Assembly: GCA_024666565.1 (NCBI GenBank)
Contig: CP088295.1
Location: forward strand, 1,426,001 to 1,490,000
DNA: 64,000 nt
DNA from: Svornostia abyssi
GTDB taxonomy: Bacteria > Actinomycetota > Thermoleophilia > Solirubrobacterales > Solirubrobacteraceae
Direction: 5' to 3'
A program made the translations under genes and the position numbers. This document shows positions 17,563 through 27,049 of the stretch, one piece after another (positions within the stretch are counted from its first letter, which is position 1; every line of letters begins with the position of its first letter). The notes beneath the pieces are model-generated. The model made no database searches and was not told where the DNA came from. It worked only from the letters and a program-made list of their open reading frames with translations.

Positions 17563-18602
17563 AGCCGCGTCCAGCTGGCGCCGCGACCGGTTCCGTCTGC
17601 GCGAACACGCGGCGGATCCGCCTTCAGCTCGTTGAGCACGAGGCGGATGGTCTGGTCGCTGATCCCCGGAAGCGCGCGGCGCACGTCCGCCAGCGTGAAG
17701 TGCGACGGGGCCTGCTCGAGGACGAACCTCCGGACGCGGTCCTGCTTGCTGGTCCCGGCGTCCCCGCGCGCGCCGGCGATGCGCTGCTCGAACCGTTCAT
17801 AGGTGGCCGCGACCGCCCCGACCAGGTACTCGGTCCACGGCCAGATCGTGTGCTCCGCCTCGTGCCATGCGCGTTGCGAGGAGTACAGCGCGGCGTAGTA
17901 CGCGTGCTTGGTCTCGAAGACCTGCTGCTCGAGACTGACAAATCGCGGGACGCCGTAGCCGAGCCGGAGGAGCTCGTGGGTCGTGACGAGGCGCGCGAGG
18001 CGTCCGTTGCCATCCGCGACCGGATGGATCGCCAGGAGATCGAGGATGAGCGCCGCCATCACCACGAGAGGATGCGCTGCCATGGACGCCTGGGCATCGA
18101 GGTAGCGCTCGATGAGCTCGGCAGTCATGGCGGGTGTCTCGGCGGCGGACACGGGGGTGAAGATCACCTCGCGACTCCCGGACTCGTAGGAGACGATGGC
18201 GTTGTCCTCGCGCTTGAAGTGCCCGCCCCGCCCCTCGTTGTGGGCGAACAGCCGACGATGGAGGTGGAGGAGCAGGGGAACGGAGATGGGCTCGGGCTCG
18301 GACCGGAGCAGCTCGTCCACCGCGTCCCTGTATCCGGCGAACTCTCGCTCGTTGCGATTGCGAAAGCGCGCTCCGCCGGCGATGGATCGCGCACGATCCT
18401 CGGGGACGTTCACCCCTTCGATGGCGTTCGACGCCCGGATCGACGCGACGCGCGCGTCCTCGGCGAGCGAGCGCAGGAGCTCGGGCATCTGGTCGGTGAA
18501 GAGTTCCTCGCGACCGCGCGGGACATCACAACGCTGGAGCAGGACACCCAGGCGCGCTGGCTGTGTCCCGAAGGTGCGGTCGAGGTCGACGAAGCTCTTC
18601 AT
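17559..18602 (-). CDS. Fic-family protein (class II, N-terminal inhibitory helix)
   Basis: 347 residues. The Fic core carries HPVADGNGR (H193 to R201), a variant of HPFxxGNGR with the catalytic His, so AMPylation or related nucleotidyl transfer is expected. The inhibitory motif SNAIEG (S58 to G63) lies N-terminal to the core, which makes this a class II Fic. The last 70 residues form a winged-helix-like region (FTLADVRRALPGISDQTIRLVLNEL). No small antitoxin is adjacent. A large palindrome lies in its promoter, consistent with self-regulation through that winged helix (inference). Confidence 0.92.
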   Translation of the reverse strand: MKSFVDLDRTFGTQPARLGVLLQRCDVPRGREELFTDQMPELLRSLAEDARVASIRASNAIEGVNVPEDRARSIAGGARFRNRNEREFAGYRDAVDELLRSEPEPISVPLLLHLHRRLFAHNEGRGGHFKREDNAIVSYESGSREVIFTPVSAAETPAMTAELIERYLDAQASMAAHPLVVMAALILDLLAIHPVADGNGRLARLVTTHELLRLGYGVPRFVSLEQQVFETKHAYYAALYSSQRAWHEAEHTIWPWTEYLVGAVAATYERFEQRIAGARGDAGTSKQDRVRRFVLEQAPSHFTLADVRRALPGISDQTIRLVLNELKADPPRVRADGTGRGASWTRL

Positions 18603-18615
18603 GCCAATCCTGCAG

Positions 18616-18651
18616 TAAACGTACTAATCGCGGCGGCGATTAGCACGTTTA
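18616..18651. promoter_or_regulatory. 16-base inverted repeat in the fic promoter
   Basis: Arms TAAACGTACTAATCGC (18616-18631) and its complement at 18636-18651 match at 15 of 16 positions around a GGCG centre. It lies 14-49 bases upstream of the Fic ATG and is AT-rich against a GC-rich background, which fits an operator better than a terminator. Confidence 0.7.
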
Positions 18652-18709
18652 GCGCAAGACTGTCACGTTTCGCGAAGAGGGAAGAAGGAGGCGAAGCCGA
18701 GTTCTTCCG

Positions 18710-18744
18710 GCTGAATCGCGAGGCCCCCGGCCGAGTGATTCAGC
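18710..18744 (-). terminator. Hairpin at the end of kgd
   Basis: An 8-base perfect inverted repeat, GCTGAATC (18710-18717) with GATTCAGC (18737-18744), overlaps the kgd stop codon. An inner GGCC-CCC-GGCC stem strengthens it. No T-run. Confidence 0.55.
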
Positions 18745-21700
18745 GTTCACCCGGCGTCTTCGCCGGGTACAGCGACACCGGGACCGACAGGTCCAGCGCG
18801 GTGCGGATGATGCGCGACTGCTCGGTCGCGTGGGCGGCCGGGTAGCCCTCGCCCGGTGAGGCGCGCTCGGGCCGGCCGATGTAGCCGAAGCGCAGCCGCT
18901 CGGGCAGGATCTGCATGAGGCGCGGGAACATGTGCGCGCGGGCGCCCATGTTGCGCGGCTCCTCCTGGACCCACACGACCTCTTCGAGGTGCGGGTAGCT
19001 CTCGATGAGCTCCAGGATCTGCCCCTCCGGGAACGGGTAGAGCAGCTCGACGCGGCCGACGGCGAGGCCTTCCTGCTCCTGCCGGTCGGCGTGCCCGACG
19101 AGGTCGTAGTAGATCTTGCCGGTGCAGAGGATGAGGCGCTTGACCTTGTCGTGCTCCACGCGCGGCTCGCCGAGCACCGGGAAGAACTTCGTCTCCGACA
19201 GGTGCTGGATCCGGTTGGTCGCCTGCGGCAGGCGCAGCAGCGACTTCGGGGTCATGATCACGAGCGGGCGCTGCTTGGCGATGCGCGCCTGGCGCCGGAT
19301 CAGGTGGAAGTACTGGGCGGGCGTCGTGAGGTTCGCGACGCGGATGTTGCCCTCGGCGGCGAGCTGCAGGAAGCGCTCCATGCGGCCGGAGGAGTGCTCG
19401 GGGCCGGAGCCCTCGTAGCCGTGCGGCAGCAGGAGCGTCAGGCGGGTGGTCTGACCCCACTTCGCCAGGCCGCTGATCATGAACTGGTCGATGATGACCT
19501 GGGCGCCGTTGACGAAGTCGCCGAACTGCGCCTCCCAGAGCACGAGCGTCTCGGGCGCTTCGGCGGAGTAGCCGTACTCGAAGCCGAGGCACGCCTGTTC
19601 GGAGAGCGGCGAGTTGTGCAGCTCGAACGGCGCGAGGGCGCCCGGCAGGCTCTGGACCGGGCAGATCGTGCGGCCGGTCTTGTGGTCGTGCAGGACGAGG
19701 TGGCGCTGGCTGAAGGTGCCGCGCTCGACGTCCTGCCCGGTCAGGCGGATGGGCGTGCCCTCGGTCAGCAGCGAGGCGAAGGCCAGCGACTCGGCGTGCG
19801 CCCAGTCGATGCCGCCCTGCTCGCCCAGCGCGTCGCGGCGGCGCTCGAGCTGCTTGATGAGCTTGGGGTGCACGTTGAAGCCGTCCGGCACCGCGAGCAG
19901 CTCGCCGTTGAGCGACCGCAGGCGATCGGCGTCCACGGCGGTGGGGACATCGGGGCTGGGCGAGCGGTCGAGCTGGTACTCGCCGGTCTGCTGGCTGGCC
20001 TCGCCCGTCTCCTCGGCGGCCTTGATCTTCGCCTTGAGGTCCTGGTGCAGCTCGGTGAGGTGGTCCCAGATCTCGTTCGTGCGGGCCTCGACCTCCTGCT
20101 TGGTCACGACGCCGTCGACGATGAGCTTGTCGGCCCACAGCTGGCTCACGCGCTTGTGCTGCTTGATGAGCGCGCTCATCTCGGGCTGGGTGTAGGCGGG
20201 CTCGTCGGCCTCGTTGTGGCCGAAGCGGCGATAGCCGATCAGGTCGATGACGACGTCGTGGCCGAACTCCTTGCGGAACGCGAAGGCCAGGCGGACGGCG
20301 CTGATGCACGCCTCCGGGTCGTCGGCGTTGACGTGGATGATCGGGACGTCGTAGCCCTTGGCGAGGTCGGACGCCCACCGCGTGGAGCGGGAGTCCTCCG
20401 GGTCGGTGGTGAAGCCGACCTGGTTGTTCTGGATGAGGTGCACCGTGCCGCCGACGTTGTAGCCGTCGAGGGCCTGGAGGTTCAGCGCCTCCGCGACGAC
20501 GCCCTGGCCCGGGAACGCGGCGTCGCCGTGCAGCACGACCGCGACGGCGGCGGCGGTGTTGCGGGTGGCGTGCGGGCCCTTGCGGTCGGTCTGCGCGGCG
20601 CGCGTGGCGCCTTCGACGACCGGGTGGACGAACTCGAGGTGCGACGGGTTGCTCTCGAGGTTGACGAGGATCGATTCGCCGTCGCCGACCTCGTAGCTGC
20701 CCTGCGCGCCGTGGTGGTACTTGACGTCGCCGGTTCCGCCCTGCGGGATCGTCGTGACGGCCTCCAGCGTGGAGGCGCCTTCGAACTCCGCGAAGATCGT
20801 GTCGTACGGGCGGCCGAGGTTGTGCGCGAGGACGTTGAGGCGGCCGCGGTGCGCCATGCCGACGACGACCTCGTGGGCCCCGTTCTTGGCCGCGAGCTGG
20901 ATGAGCTCGTCGAGCATCGGGACCGTCATGTCCAGGCCCTCGACCGAGAACTGCTTCTGGCCGAGGTACGCCTTGTGCATGAACCGCTCGAACGCGTCGA
21001 CCTTGATCAGCCGGCCGAGCAGCCAGATCTTCTCGTCGCTCTTCAGCTGGTTGCGGAACGCGCCGGTCTCGATCTTCTCCCGCAGCCAGGTGCGCTGGCG
21101 GTGGCTCGAGATGTGCTCGATCTCGTAGGCGATCGTGCCGCAGTACGTGTTGCGCAGGTGCGGCAGGGCGTCGGCAAGCGTTTCGCCGGGGACACCGACG
21201 CGCAGGATCTTGGCCGGGATGCGGACCTGCAGCTGGGGCGTGAGGCCGAGCGGCTCGGGGTCGAGCGACGGGTCCCCCCTCGGGCTCGACGCCGAGCGGG
21301 TCCAGCCGCGCGGCGAGGTGGCCGAAGGTGCGGTGCGCCTTGACGATCGCCGTGGCGGCCTGCACGGCCTGCATGAGCTCCTCGTCGGGAGCGAACGAGA
21401 CGGGCGCGGCAGCGGGAGCCGCAGCGCCCGGCGACGGCGGCCGACAACTGCGGCTGCGGCGGCTCGGGCTTCGGGCCGAGCGTCGCGCCGAGGTCGGCGA
21501 AGACGCCCTCGTAGAACTCGTGGTCGCCCTGGAGGTACTCCTCGACGACCTTCAGGAACCGCCCGGACTCGGCGCCCTGGATGATCCGGTGGTCGTAGGT
21601 CGAGGTCATCGACATGACCTTCTCGGCGCCGATGAGCTCCCCGACCTCGCCGAGGCCCACGGGGTACGCGATTGAGCCGGTGGCGACGATGGTGCCGTTG

Positions 21701-23016
21701 CCCATCATCAGGCGCGGGACCGAGGCGACGGTGCCGATGCCGCCCGGGTTCGTGAGCTGCAGGTTCGCGCCGGCGAGGTCGTCGGCGGTGAGCTTGTTCT
21801 CCCGCGCACGGGCGATGAGGTCGTTGAACGCGTCGAGGAAGCCCTGGAAGGTGAGGCGGCCGGCGTCGCGGATGACCGGCACCATGAGGGTGCGCGAGCC
21901 GTCCTTCTTCTCGACGTCGACGGCGATGCCGAGGTTGACCTGGCCGTCGTCGACGCGGAACGGCTTGCCGTCGACCTCGTCGAAGTGATGCGCCATGACG
22001 GGCATCGTCTCGGTGGCCGCGCGCGCGATCGCGTAGGCGATGAGGTGGGTGAACGAGACCTTCTGGCCGGCGGCCTTAAGCTGCTTGCGCCGCCCGTCCA
22101 TCTGGGTCACGGTGATCGTGCGGAATGAGGTCGCCGTCGGGATCTGGCGGCTCTCGTCCATGTAGCGCGCGAGCATCGCCGCGGCGCCCTTGAGCTGGGT
22201 GGCGCCATCGGCGGCGGCCTTCGCGGGAGCCGCGCCGTTCCCGCTCTTCGCGGCGAGCACGTCGTCCTTGACGATGCGGCCACCCGGGCCCGAGCCCGCG
22301 ACGCCGGTGACGTCGACGCCCTCGACCGCGGCGACGCGGCGCGCGACGGGCGTGATGCTGGCGTCGGTCGGGACGGCGGGTGCGGTGCTCGGCGCCGACG
22401 ACGGGGCTTCGGGCGCGGAGGCGGGCGCAGCCGACGGCGCGCCGGGGCCGGCGGCCATCCGGGCGATGACCTGGCCGACGACGACCGTGTCGCCCTCCTC
22501 GGCGAGGATCTCGGTGATCGTGCCCGCGGCGGGGGCGGGAAGCTCCATGTCCACCTTGTCGGTGGAGAGCTCGACGACCGTGTCACCGTCGGCGACGGTG
22601 TCACCGACCTTCACGGCCCACTCGAGGATCGTGCCCTCGGTGACCGACTCGCCGCCGGCGGGGGTGACGATGTCGATGATCTCCGTCGGCGCGTCGGCGG
22701 GCGGCGCCTCGGCGGCGGCGGCGCCGTTCGCCCCGCCGTTGGTGGCGGCGGCGGGCGCGGCGCCATCGGTCGAGATCTCGGCGAGCAGCTGGCCGACGGT
22801 GACGGTGTCGCCCTCGGCGACGTGGACCTTGACGATCGTGCCGCCTTCGGGTGCGGGTACCTCGGCGTCCACCTTGTCGGTGGAGATCTCGACGAGTGTC
22901 TCGTCTGCGGCGACCGTGTCGCCTTCGCCCTTGTGCCACTCGAGCACGGTGCCTTCGGACACCGACTCCCCCATCTGGGGCATGACGACTTGGACCGTCG
23001 TGTTGACCGCTGCCAT
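18740..23016 (-). CDS. kgd: Fused 2-oxoglutarate dehydrogenase E2-E1 (Kgd/OdhA type) with two lipoyl domains, two frameshifts
   Basis: About 1424 residues. Order: lipoyl domain 1 (K48 in STDKVDAEV), lipoyl domain 2 (K154 in STDKVDMEL), peripheral-subunit-binding domain (about 221-258, TPVARRVAAVEGVDV), succinyltransferase core (about 278-500, ending STYDHRIIQGAESG), then the thiamine-diphosphate E1 with HRGRLNVLAHN, KYHHGAQG and GDAAFPGQGVVAEAL. It would oxidatively decarboxylate 2-oxoglutarate in the TCA cycle. Frame breaks at 21427-21429 (CCC) and 21274-21279 (six C) are each one base too long; corrected joins are AVAGGAAAP and PEGDPSLDPEP. It is last in an operon with Nudix and DUF3817. 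Confidence 0.93.
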
Positions 23017-23020
23017 TGCT

Positions 23021-23362
23021 CTAGGAAGCCACTCTAGCGTCCGGCTCCCCCGTGCGCGGCGTGCCTCTGGACGCCCCGTCGCGGCTCTGCCGGGCGAACT
23101 CCCAGCTCCCGATGAACGGCCCGATCCCACCGAGGACGGCGACGGCCGTCGCGAGCCGCAGATCGATGATCCGCAGCGCCAGCGCCACGATGCACACGAC
23201 CGACATCACGATCCAGCCGACGCCGTGCGTCAGGCCGAAGACGAACTCCGCCCCGGAGAGCCCGGGGATCAGCCACACGACGAGCAGGGCGATGTAGACC
23301 GACGAGTGCGCGAACGACGCCCACTTCAGCCGCTCGAAGGTGAGGACGTCGCGGATGCTCAC
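23021..23362 (-). CDS. DUF3817 family membrane protein
   Basis: 113 residues with three hydrophobic helices and the DUF3817 pattern FERLKWASFAHSSVYIALL and LTHGVGWIVM. Function unknown; the family is common in actinobacteria. Its GTG overlaps the Nudix stop (GTGA) and its own stop lies 4 bases before kgd, so the three genes are cotranscribed. Confidence 0.87.
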   Translation of the reverse strand: MSIRDVLTFERLKWASFAHSSVYIALLVVWLIPGLSGAEFVFGLTHGVGWIVMSVVCIVALALRIIDLRLATAVAVLGGIGPFIGSWEFARQSRDGASRGTPRTGEPDARVAS

Positions 23363-24015
23363 CCGAGCATCACGGCCATGCGGCGCAACGGCTCGTCGGC
23401 CTCGGGCGGCCAGTCGGCCGGATCGGCCGGCCACCACGCGTACGCGTCGTGCTCGGGGTCCATCGTGACCTCGGCGCCCGCGGGCAGCCAGGCCTGGCCG
23501 ATGAACATGATCATCCCCTGCGGCAGACGCAGGAGGGCCTCGCCCCAGACGCGCTCGGGTTCGACGCTCCACTCCTCTTGCAGTTCACGCACGAGCGTGT
23601 CCGCGGGGCTCTCGCCGGGATCCACCGCGCCCCCGGCGCCCAGCGCCCAGCGGCCCGCCCACGTCGACAGCCACGCCGCGCGGCGGCCGGCGAGCCAGCG
23701 ACCCTCTGCGTCGCGGGTGACACAGAGCGCCGAGAGAGAGTCGTGCGCGTTCTCCTCGACGAGCCGCAGCGCCCAGCGGATCGGCTGGAGGTCGAGGTGC
23801 AGGTCCCCGTCGCGCTCGGCGTAGCCCACGAGCCGCGCGGCGATCCCGTCGTGCCACGGCGAGCCGCGGTCGCGGAGTTCGGCGATCTTGCGGTCGGCGG
23901 CTTCGGTCGCCGAGCTGCCGGGCTCGAAGTGCGCGTCGCGCCAAGTGGCGCGCACGCGCTCGGCCGGCCAGGGGCCGCGCGCGAGGAGTTCGATGCCGGG
24001 GGCGGAGGTGCTCAT
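23359..24015 (-). CDS. Nudix hydrolase
   Basis: 218 residues. The Nudix box reads GAVDPGESPADTLVRELQEE (about residues 115-134), with Gly, Glu and the REL-EE core in place, for Mg-dependent hydrolysis of a nucleoside diphosphate linked to some moiety. An N-terminal ~70-residue extension is family-atypical. First gene of the DUF3817-kgd operon. AAAGG lies 9 bases before the ATG. Confidence 0.87.
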   Translation of the reverse strand: MSTSAPGIELLARGPWPAERVRATWRDAHFEPGSSATEAADRKIAELRDRGSPWHDGIAARLVGYAERDGDLHLDLQPIRWALRLVEENAHDSLSALCVTRDAEGRWLAGRRAAWLSTWAGRWALGAGGAVDPGESPADTLVRELQEEWSVEPERVWGEALLRLPQGMIMFIGQAWLPAGAEVTMDPEHDAYAWWPADPADWPPEADEPLRRMAVMLG

Positions 24016-24151
24016 CAGAACGACCCTTTGCACCCTAGTACGGCATTGGCGGGCGCTGGGTTGAGCCAACTTCTTCCCGCGCGACCGCCGGCATGCATAG
24101 GATCGGCGCCGACCGGGAAGGATGGACCGGTCGATCCCCGGAGGTGATGTG

Positions 24152-24340
24152 GTGGCCGTGATGGAAGTCGTGCTCGTGGTGGCCGGGCTGTGGGTCGTGC
24201 TCACGATGGGCGCGCTCGCGCTGGCGAGCGGGATCGGCGCTGCGGCCGCGTCGGCGGATCGCAACGCCCGCCGCCTCGTCCGGGTCAAGCACGCGACGTC
24301 ACCGCGGGTCCCGCGACCCGGCCTGCCGAGCCGACGCTGA
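24152..24340 (+). CDS. Small single-helix membrane protein
   Basis: 62 residues: one hydrophobic helix (VVLVVAGLWVVLTMGALALA) followed by a basic tail. No family recognised. I choose the GTG at 24152 because GGAGG lies 7 bases before it; an in-frame ATG at 24161 and a GTG at 24149 are alternatives. It is convergent with the PAS-GGDEF gene, with a 4-base gap. Confidence 0.55.
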   Translation: MAVMEVVLVVAGLWVVLTMGALALASGIGAAAASADRNARRLVRVKHATSPRVPRPGLPSRR

Positions 24341-24344
24341 CGCG

Positions 24345-25685
24345 TCAGGCGGCCGGCGGCGCGACGATCGCCCGACCGCCACCTTCGGCCTTCGCCCGGT
24401 ACAGCGCGACGTCGGCGGTGCGCATCCACGCGTCGGGATCCTCATCGGCGGTGAGGAGCGCGACGCCCACGCTCGCAGTCGCCGTCGGGTCGTCGGGAGC
24501 AGTGCCCGCCCGCAGCGCCGAGATCCCGCTCACGATGCGCTCGGCTGTCAGCTGGGCGCTCTCCTGGTCGCTGTGGGGCAGGAGGACGGCGAACTCGTCG
24601 CCGCCGATCCGGGCGCACGAGTCGCTCTCGCGCAGCGCGCTGCGCAGGGAGGCGCCGACGGCGTTGAGGAACGCGTCGCCCGCGGCATGGCCGAGGCGGT
24701 CGTTGATCGCCTTGAACCCGTCGAGGTCGATGAGCAGCAGCGCGGCGTCGCTGCCGTAGCGCCGGGCGTGGGCTGAGACCCGGTGCAGCTCCTCGTCCAT
24801 CCGGCGCCGGTTCCACAGACCGGTGAGGTCGTCGTGCGTCGCCTGGTGCGCGAGCGCAGCCTCGGCCTGTTTCCGGGCCGTGATGTCCTGCACCTGCGAG
24901 ACGAAGTGCTGCGGCGTCCCGTCCTCGGCGCGGACGAGCGAGACGGTGAGCAGTCCCCAGATCGCCGTGCCGTCCTTGCGGAGATACCGCTTCTCCATCT
25001 CGTAGCCCTCGATCCGGCCTGCGAGGACGTCGGCGACGAGTTCGAGGTCGGTCTCGAGGTCGTCGGGGTGGGTGATCTCCTGGAACGAGCCCGCGAGGAG
25101 TTCTTCCGCGCTGTAGCCCAGGATGTCGCAGAGCGCGCGGTTGACCTGCAGCCAGCGCCCGTCGGGCGCGACGAGCGCCACGCCGATCGCGGCGCCTTCG
25201 AACGTCCGGCGGAACAGCTCCTCGGCGGCGCGCAGCTCGGTCTGGGCCCGGCGGCTCTCCGCGATGTCGCGCGCGATGCCGACGAACCCCGTCACCTCGC
25301 CGTGGGTGTCGCGGATCGCGGTGACCGTGAGCGACACGGGGATCTTCGTCCCGTCCTTGCGCACGTACGTCCACTCGCGCATCTCGGCGTCCCCGTTGCG
25401 CACGAGGGCGACGAACACCTCGAAGCTCGGGGCCATCCCGAGTTCCGTCGCCCGTTCGGCGATCTCCTGCGGGTCGTGGATCAGCTCCGGCGTCATCCGC
25501 CCGATGACCTCGTCGGCGCGGTACCCGAGCATCCGCTCGGCGCCCTCGTTGAACACCGTGATCGTGCCGTCGAGCTCCGTGGCGATGATCGAGAACTCGG
25601 TCGCGGCGCGCAGGACACCGGCCAGCAGCTCGGCCTGGCGGCGGCCGCCGTCGGGGCCGATCGAGCTGACATGGTCCTGCGTCAT
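24345..25685 (-). CDS. PAS-PAS-GGDEF diguanylate cyclase
   Basis: 446 residues, soluble. PAS 1 about 20-145, PAS 2 about 150-270, GGDEF about 280-440. The active site is intact (RIGGDEFAVLL), and RESD five residues upstream is a product-inhibition I-site (RxxD). It should make c-di-GMP from GTP in response to a signal or redox state sensed by the PAS domains. TAGTGT ends 9 bases before its ATG. Confidence 0.93.
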   Translation of the reverse strand: MTQDHVSSIGPDGGRRQAELLAGVLRAATEFSIIATELDGTITVFNEGAERMLGYRADEVIGRMTPELIHDPQEIAERATELGMAPSFEVFVALVRNGDAEMREWTYVRKDGTKIPVSLTVTAIRDTHGEVTGFVGIARDIAESRRAQTELRAAEELFRRTFEGAAIGVALVAPDGRWLQVNRALCDILGYSAEELLAGSFQEITHPDDLETDLELVADVLAGRIEGYEMEKRYLRKDGTAIWGLLTVSLVRAEDGTPQHFVSQVQDITARKQAEAALAHQATHDDLTGLWNRRRMDEELHRVSAHARRYGSDAALLLIDLDGFKAINDRLGHAAGDAFLNAVGASLRSALRESDSCARIGGDEFAVLLPHSDQESAQLTAERIVSGISALRAGTAPDDPTATASVGVALLTADEDPDAWMRTADVALYRAKAEGGGRAIVAPPAA

Positions 25686-25728
25686 GACGGCCGAACACTA
25701 GTCCGGCCTGGTGGGCGCCGTGGCTGGT

Positions 25729-26121
25729 TCAGGTAGCAGGCCGGTAGGTGCCGAAGCTCCAGACGTGACCCTCGGGATCCCGCACGCTGAACTCGCGCGA
25801 GCCGTACGGGGTGTCGCGCAGCGCCATCGCCACGTCCGCGCCGGCGGTCTTGGCCCGGGCGAAGAGCGTGTCGGGGTCCGCGGTGTAGGCGTACGTCGAG
25901 GTCACGCCCTGCTCGTACCGCAGACGGTCGGGCGCGTCCTCGGACGGCACAGCGCCGAGCATGACGAGGCCGTCGCCGAACGCGAGTTCGGCGTGCGCGA
26001 CGGCGCCGGCGTCGTCGCGGAACACGTCCTTCGGCGTGAAGCCGAACGCGTCGCCGAGCCAGGTGATCGCGGCGTCCGGGTCGCGGTAGCGCAGGGTGGG
26101 GTAGAAGGTCGGGGCGGTCAT
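25729..26121 (-). CDS. VOC-family glyoxalase/bleomycin-resistance-like protein
   Basis: 130 residues, one vicinal-oxygen-chelate unit (YPTLRYRDPDAAITWLGDAFGF and SVRDPEGHVWSFG). Metal ligands are not obvious, so activity is uncertain. It starts 10 bases after the AraC gene and is probably cotranscribed. Confidence 0.82.
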   Translation of the reverse strand: MTAPTFYPTLRYRDPDAAITWLGDAFGFTPKDVFRDDAGAVAHAELAFGDGLVMLGAVPSEDAPDRLRYEQGVTSTYAYTADPDTLFARAKTAGADVAMALRDTPYGSREFSVRDPEGHVWSFGTYRPAT

Positions 26122-26131
26122 GCCCGGGGTT

Positions 26132-27049
26132 CTACGCCGCGGCGCGGCCCGGGTCTTGGACGGATGTGACCTGCTGGACGGCCTCCGCGCTGATGCCCGC
26201 GCCCGGGTCGGCACGCCGCGCGAGGTAGGCGGTGGGGGTCACGCCGGCAAAGGCGCGGAAGTCCCGGTTGAAGTGCGCCTGGTCGTAGTACCCGCAGTCC
26301 AGCGCGACCCGGCCGAGTTCGACATCCCCGGCACGGGCGCCCGCGAGGAGGGAGACCGCGCGCTCGAAGCGCAGCAGTCGCGCGAGGGCCTTCGGCGTGA
26401 CGCCGACCTGCGCGCGGAAGCGGGCGGCGAGGTGGCGGCGGCTCCAGCCGAGCTCCTCGGTGAGCGCGCCGACGGGCAGCGTGCCACCGGTCCGCTGCAG
26501 GCGCGCGCACGCCCACGCGACCTCTGGGGCTGCGGGCGCGGCGCCGTCGAGCCGCGCGGCGAGCCAGTGCTCCACGAGGTCCAGCCGGTCGTCCCACCCG
26601 CTCGCGCAGGCGAGCCGCTCCTGGAGGTCGCGGGTGCCGGGGTCCGTGCCCAGCCCGTCCTCGAGCGGCGCCACCCGGCCCGCCAGCTCGGCCATCGAGA
26701 CGGCGAGCAGCTGGTGCGCGCCCGCCGGCGTGAGGTCGGCCTGCACCCCGCCGACGAATCCCCTCTGCTCGGTGACGGCCGCCGTGCCGTGCAGGCCCGC
26801 GACGAAGGCGGTGTGCCGCGTGCGCTCGGCGCTCGGGTCCCAGGGGAGCGAGACGTCCCACCCTTCCCCGGCGAAGCCGACGATGAGGGTGACGGTGCTC
26901 GACGGCATCTCCAGCCGACGCACGGGCTCCGCTCCCGCCTCGGTGAAGCCGATGAGGCGGCGCACGTGGCCGCGCAGCGCCGGATGCGGGGCTCTGGCGG
27001 CAAGCTCCCAGCGCTGCCCGGCCCCTTCGCCGCGCAGCACCGTGACCAT
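26132..27049 (-). CDS. AraC-family transcriptional regulator
   Basis: 305 residues. A long N-terminal sensing region is followed by two C-terminal AraC helix-turn-helix units (LGWSRRHLAARFRAQVG and ALDCGYYDQAHFNRDFR). Start and the Ppx/GppA stop overlap as TGATG, so translation is coupled to ppx. The following VOC gene is its likely regulatory target. Confidence 0.87.
   Translation of the reverse strand: MVTVLRGEGAGQRWELAARAPHPALRGHVRRLIGFTEAGAEPVRRLEMPSSTVTLIVGFAGEGWDVSLPWDPSAERTRHTAFVAGLHGTAAVTEQRGFVGGVQADLTPAGAHQLLAVSMAELAGRVAPLEDGLGTDPGTRDLQERLACASGWDDRLDLVEHWLAARLDGAAPAAPEVAWACARLQRTGGTLPVGALTEELGWSRRHLAARFRAQVGVTPKALARLLRFERAVSLLAGARAGDVELGRVALDCGYYDQAHFNRDFRAFAGVTPTAYLARRADPGAGISAEAVQQVTSVQDPGRAAA

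Noticed and set aside
18932-21343. 803-codon open frame on the plus strand opposite kgd
   Set aside because: A shadow of high third-position GC; its product is low-complexity Arg/Val/Leu/Asp-rich and has no domain.
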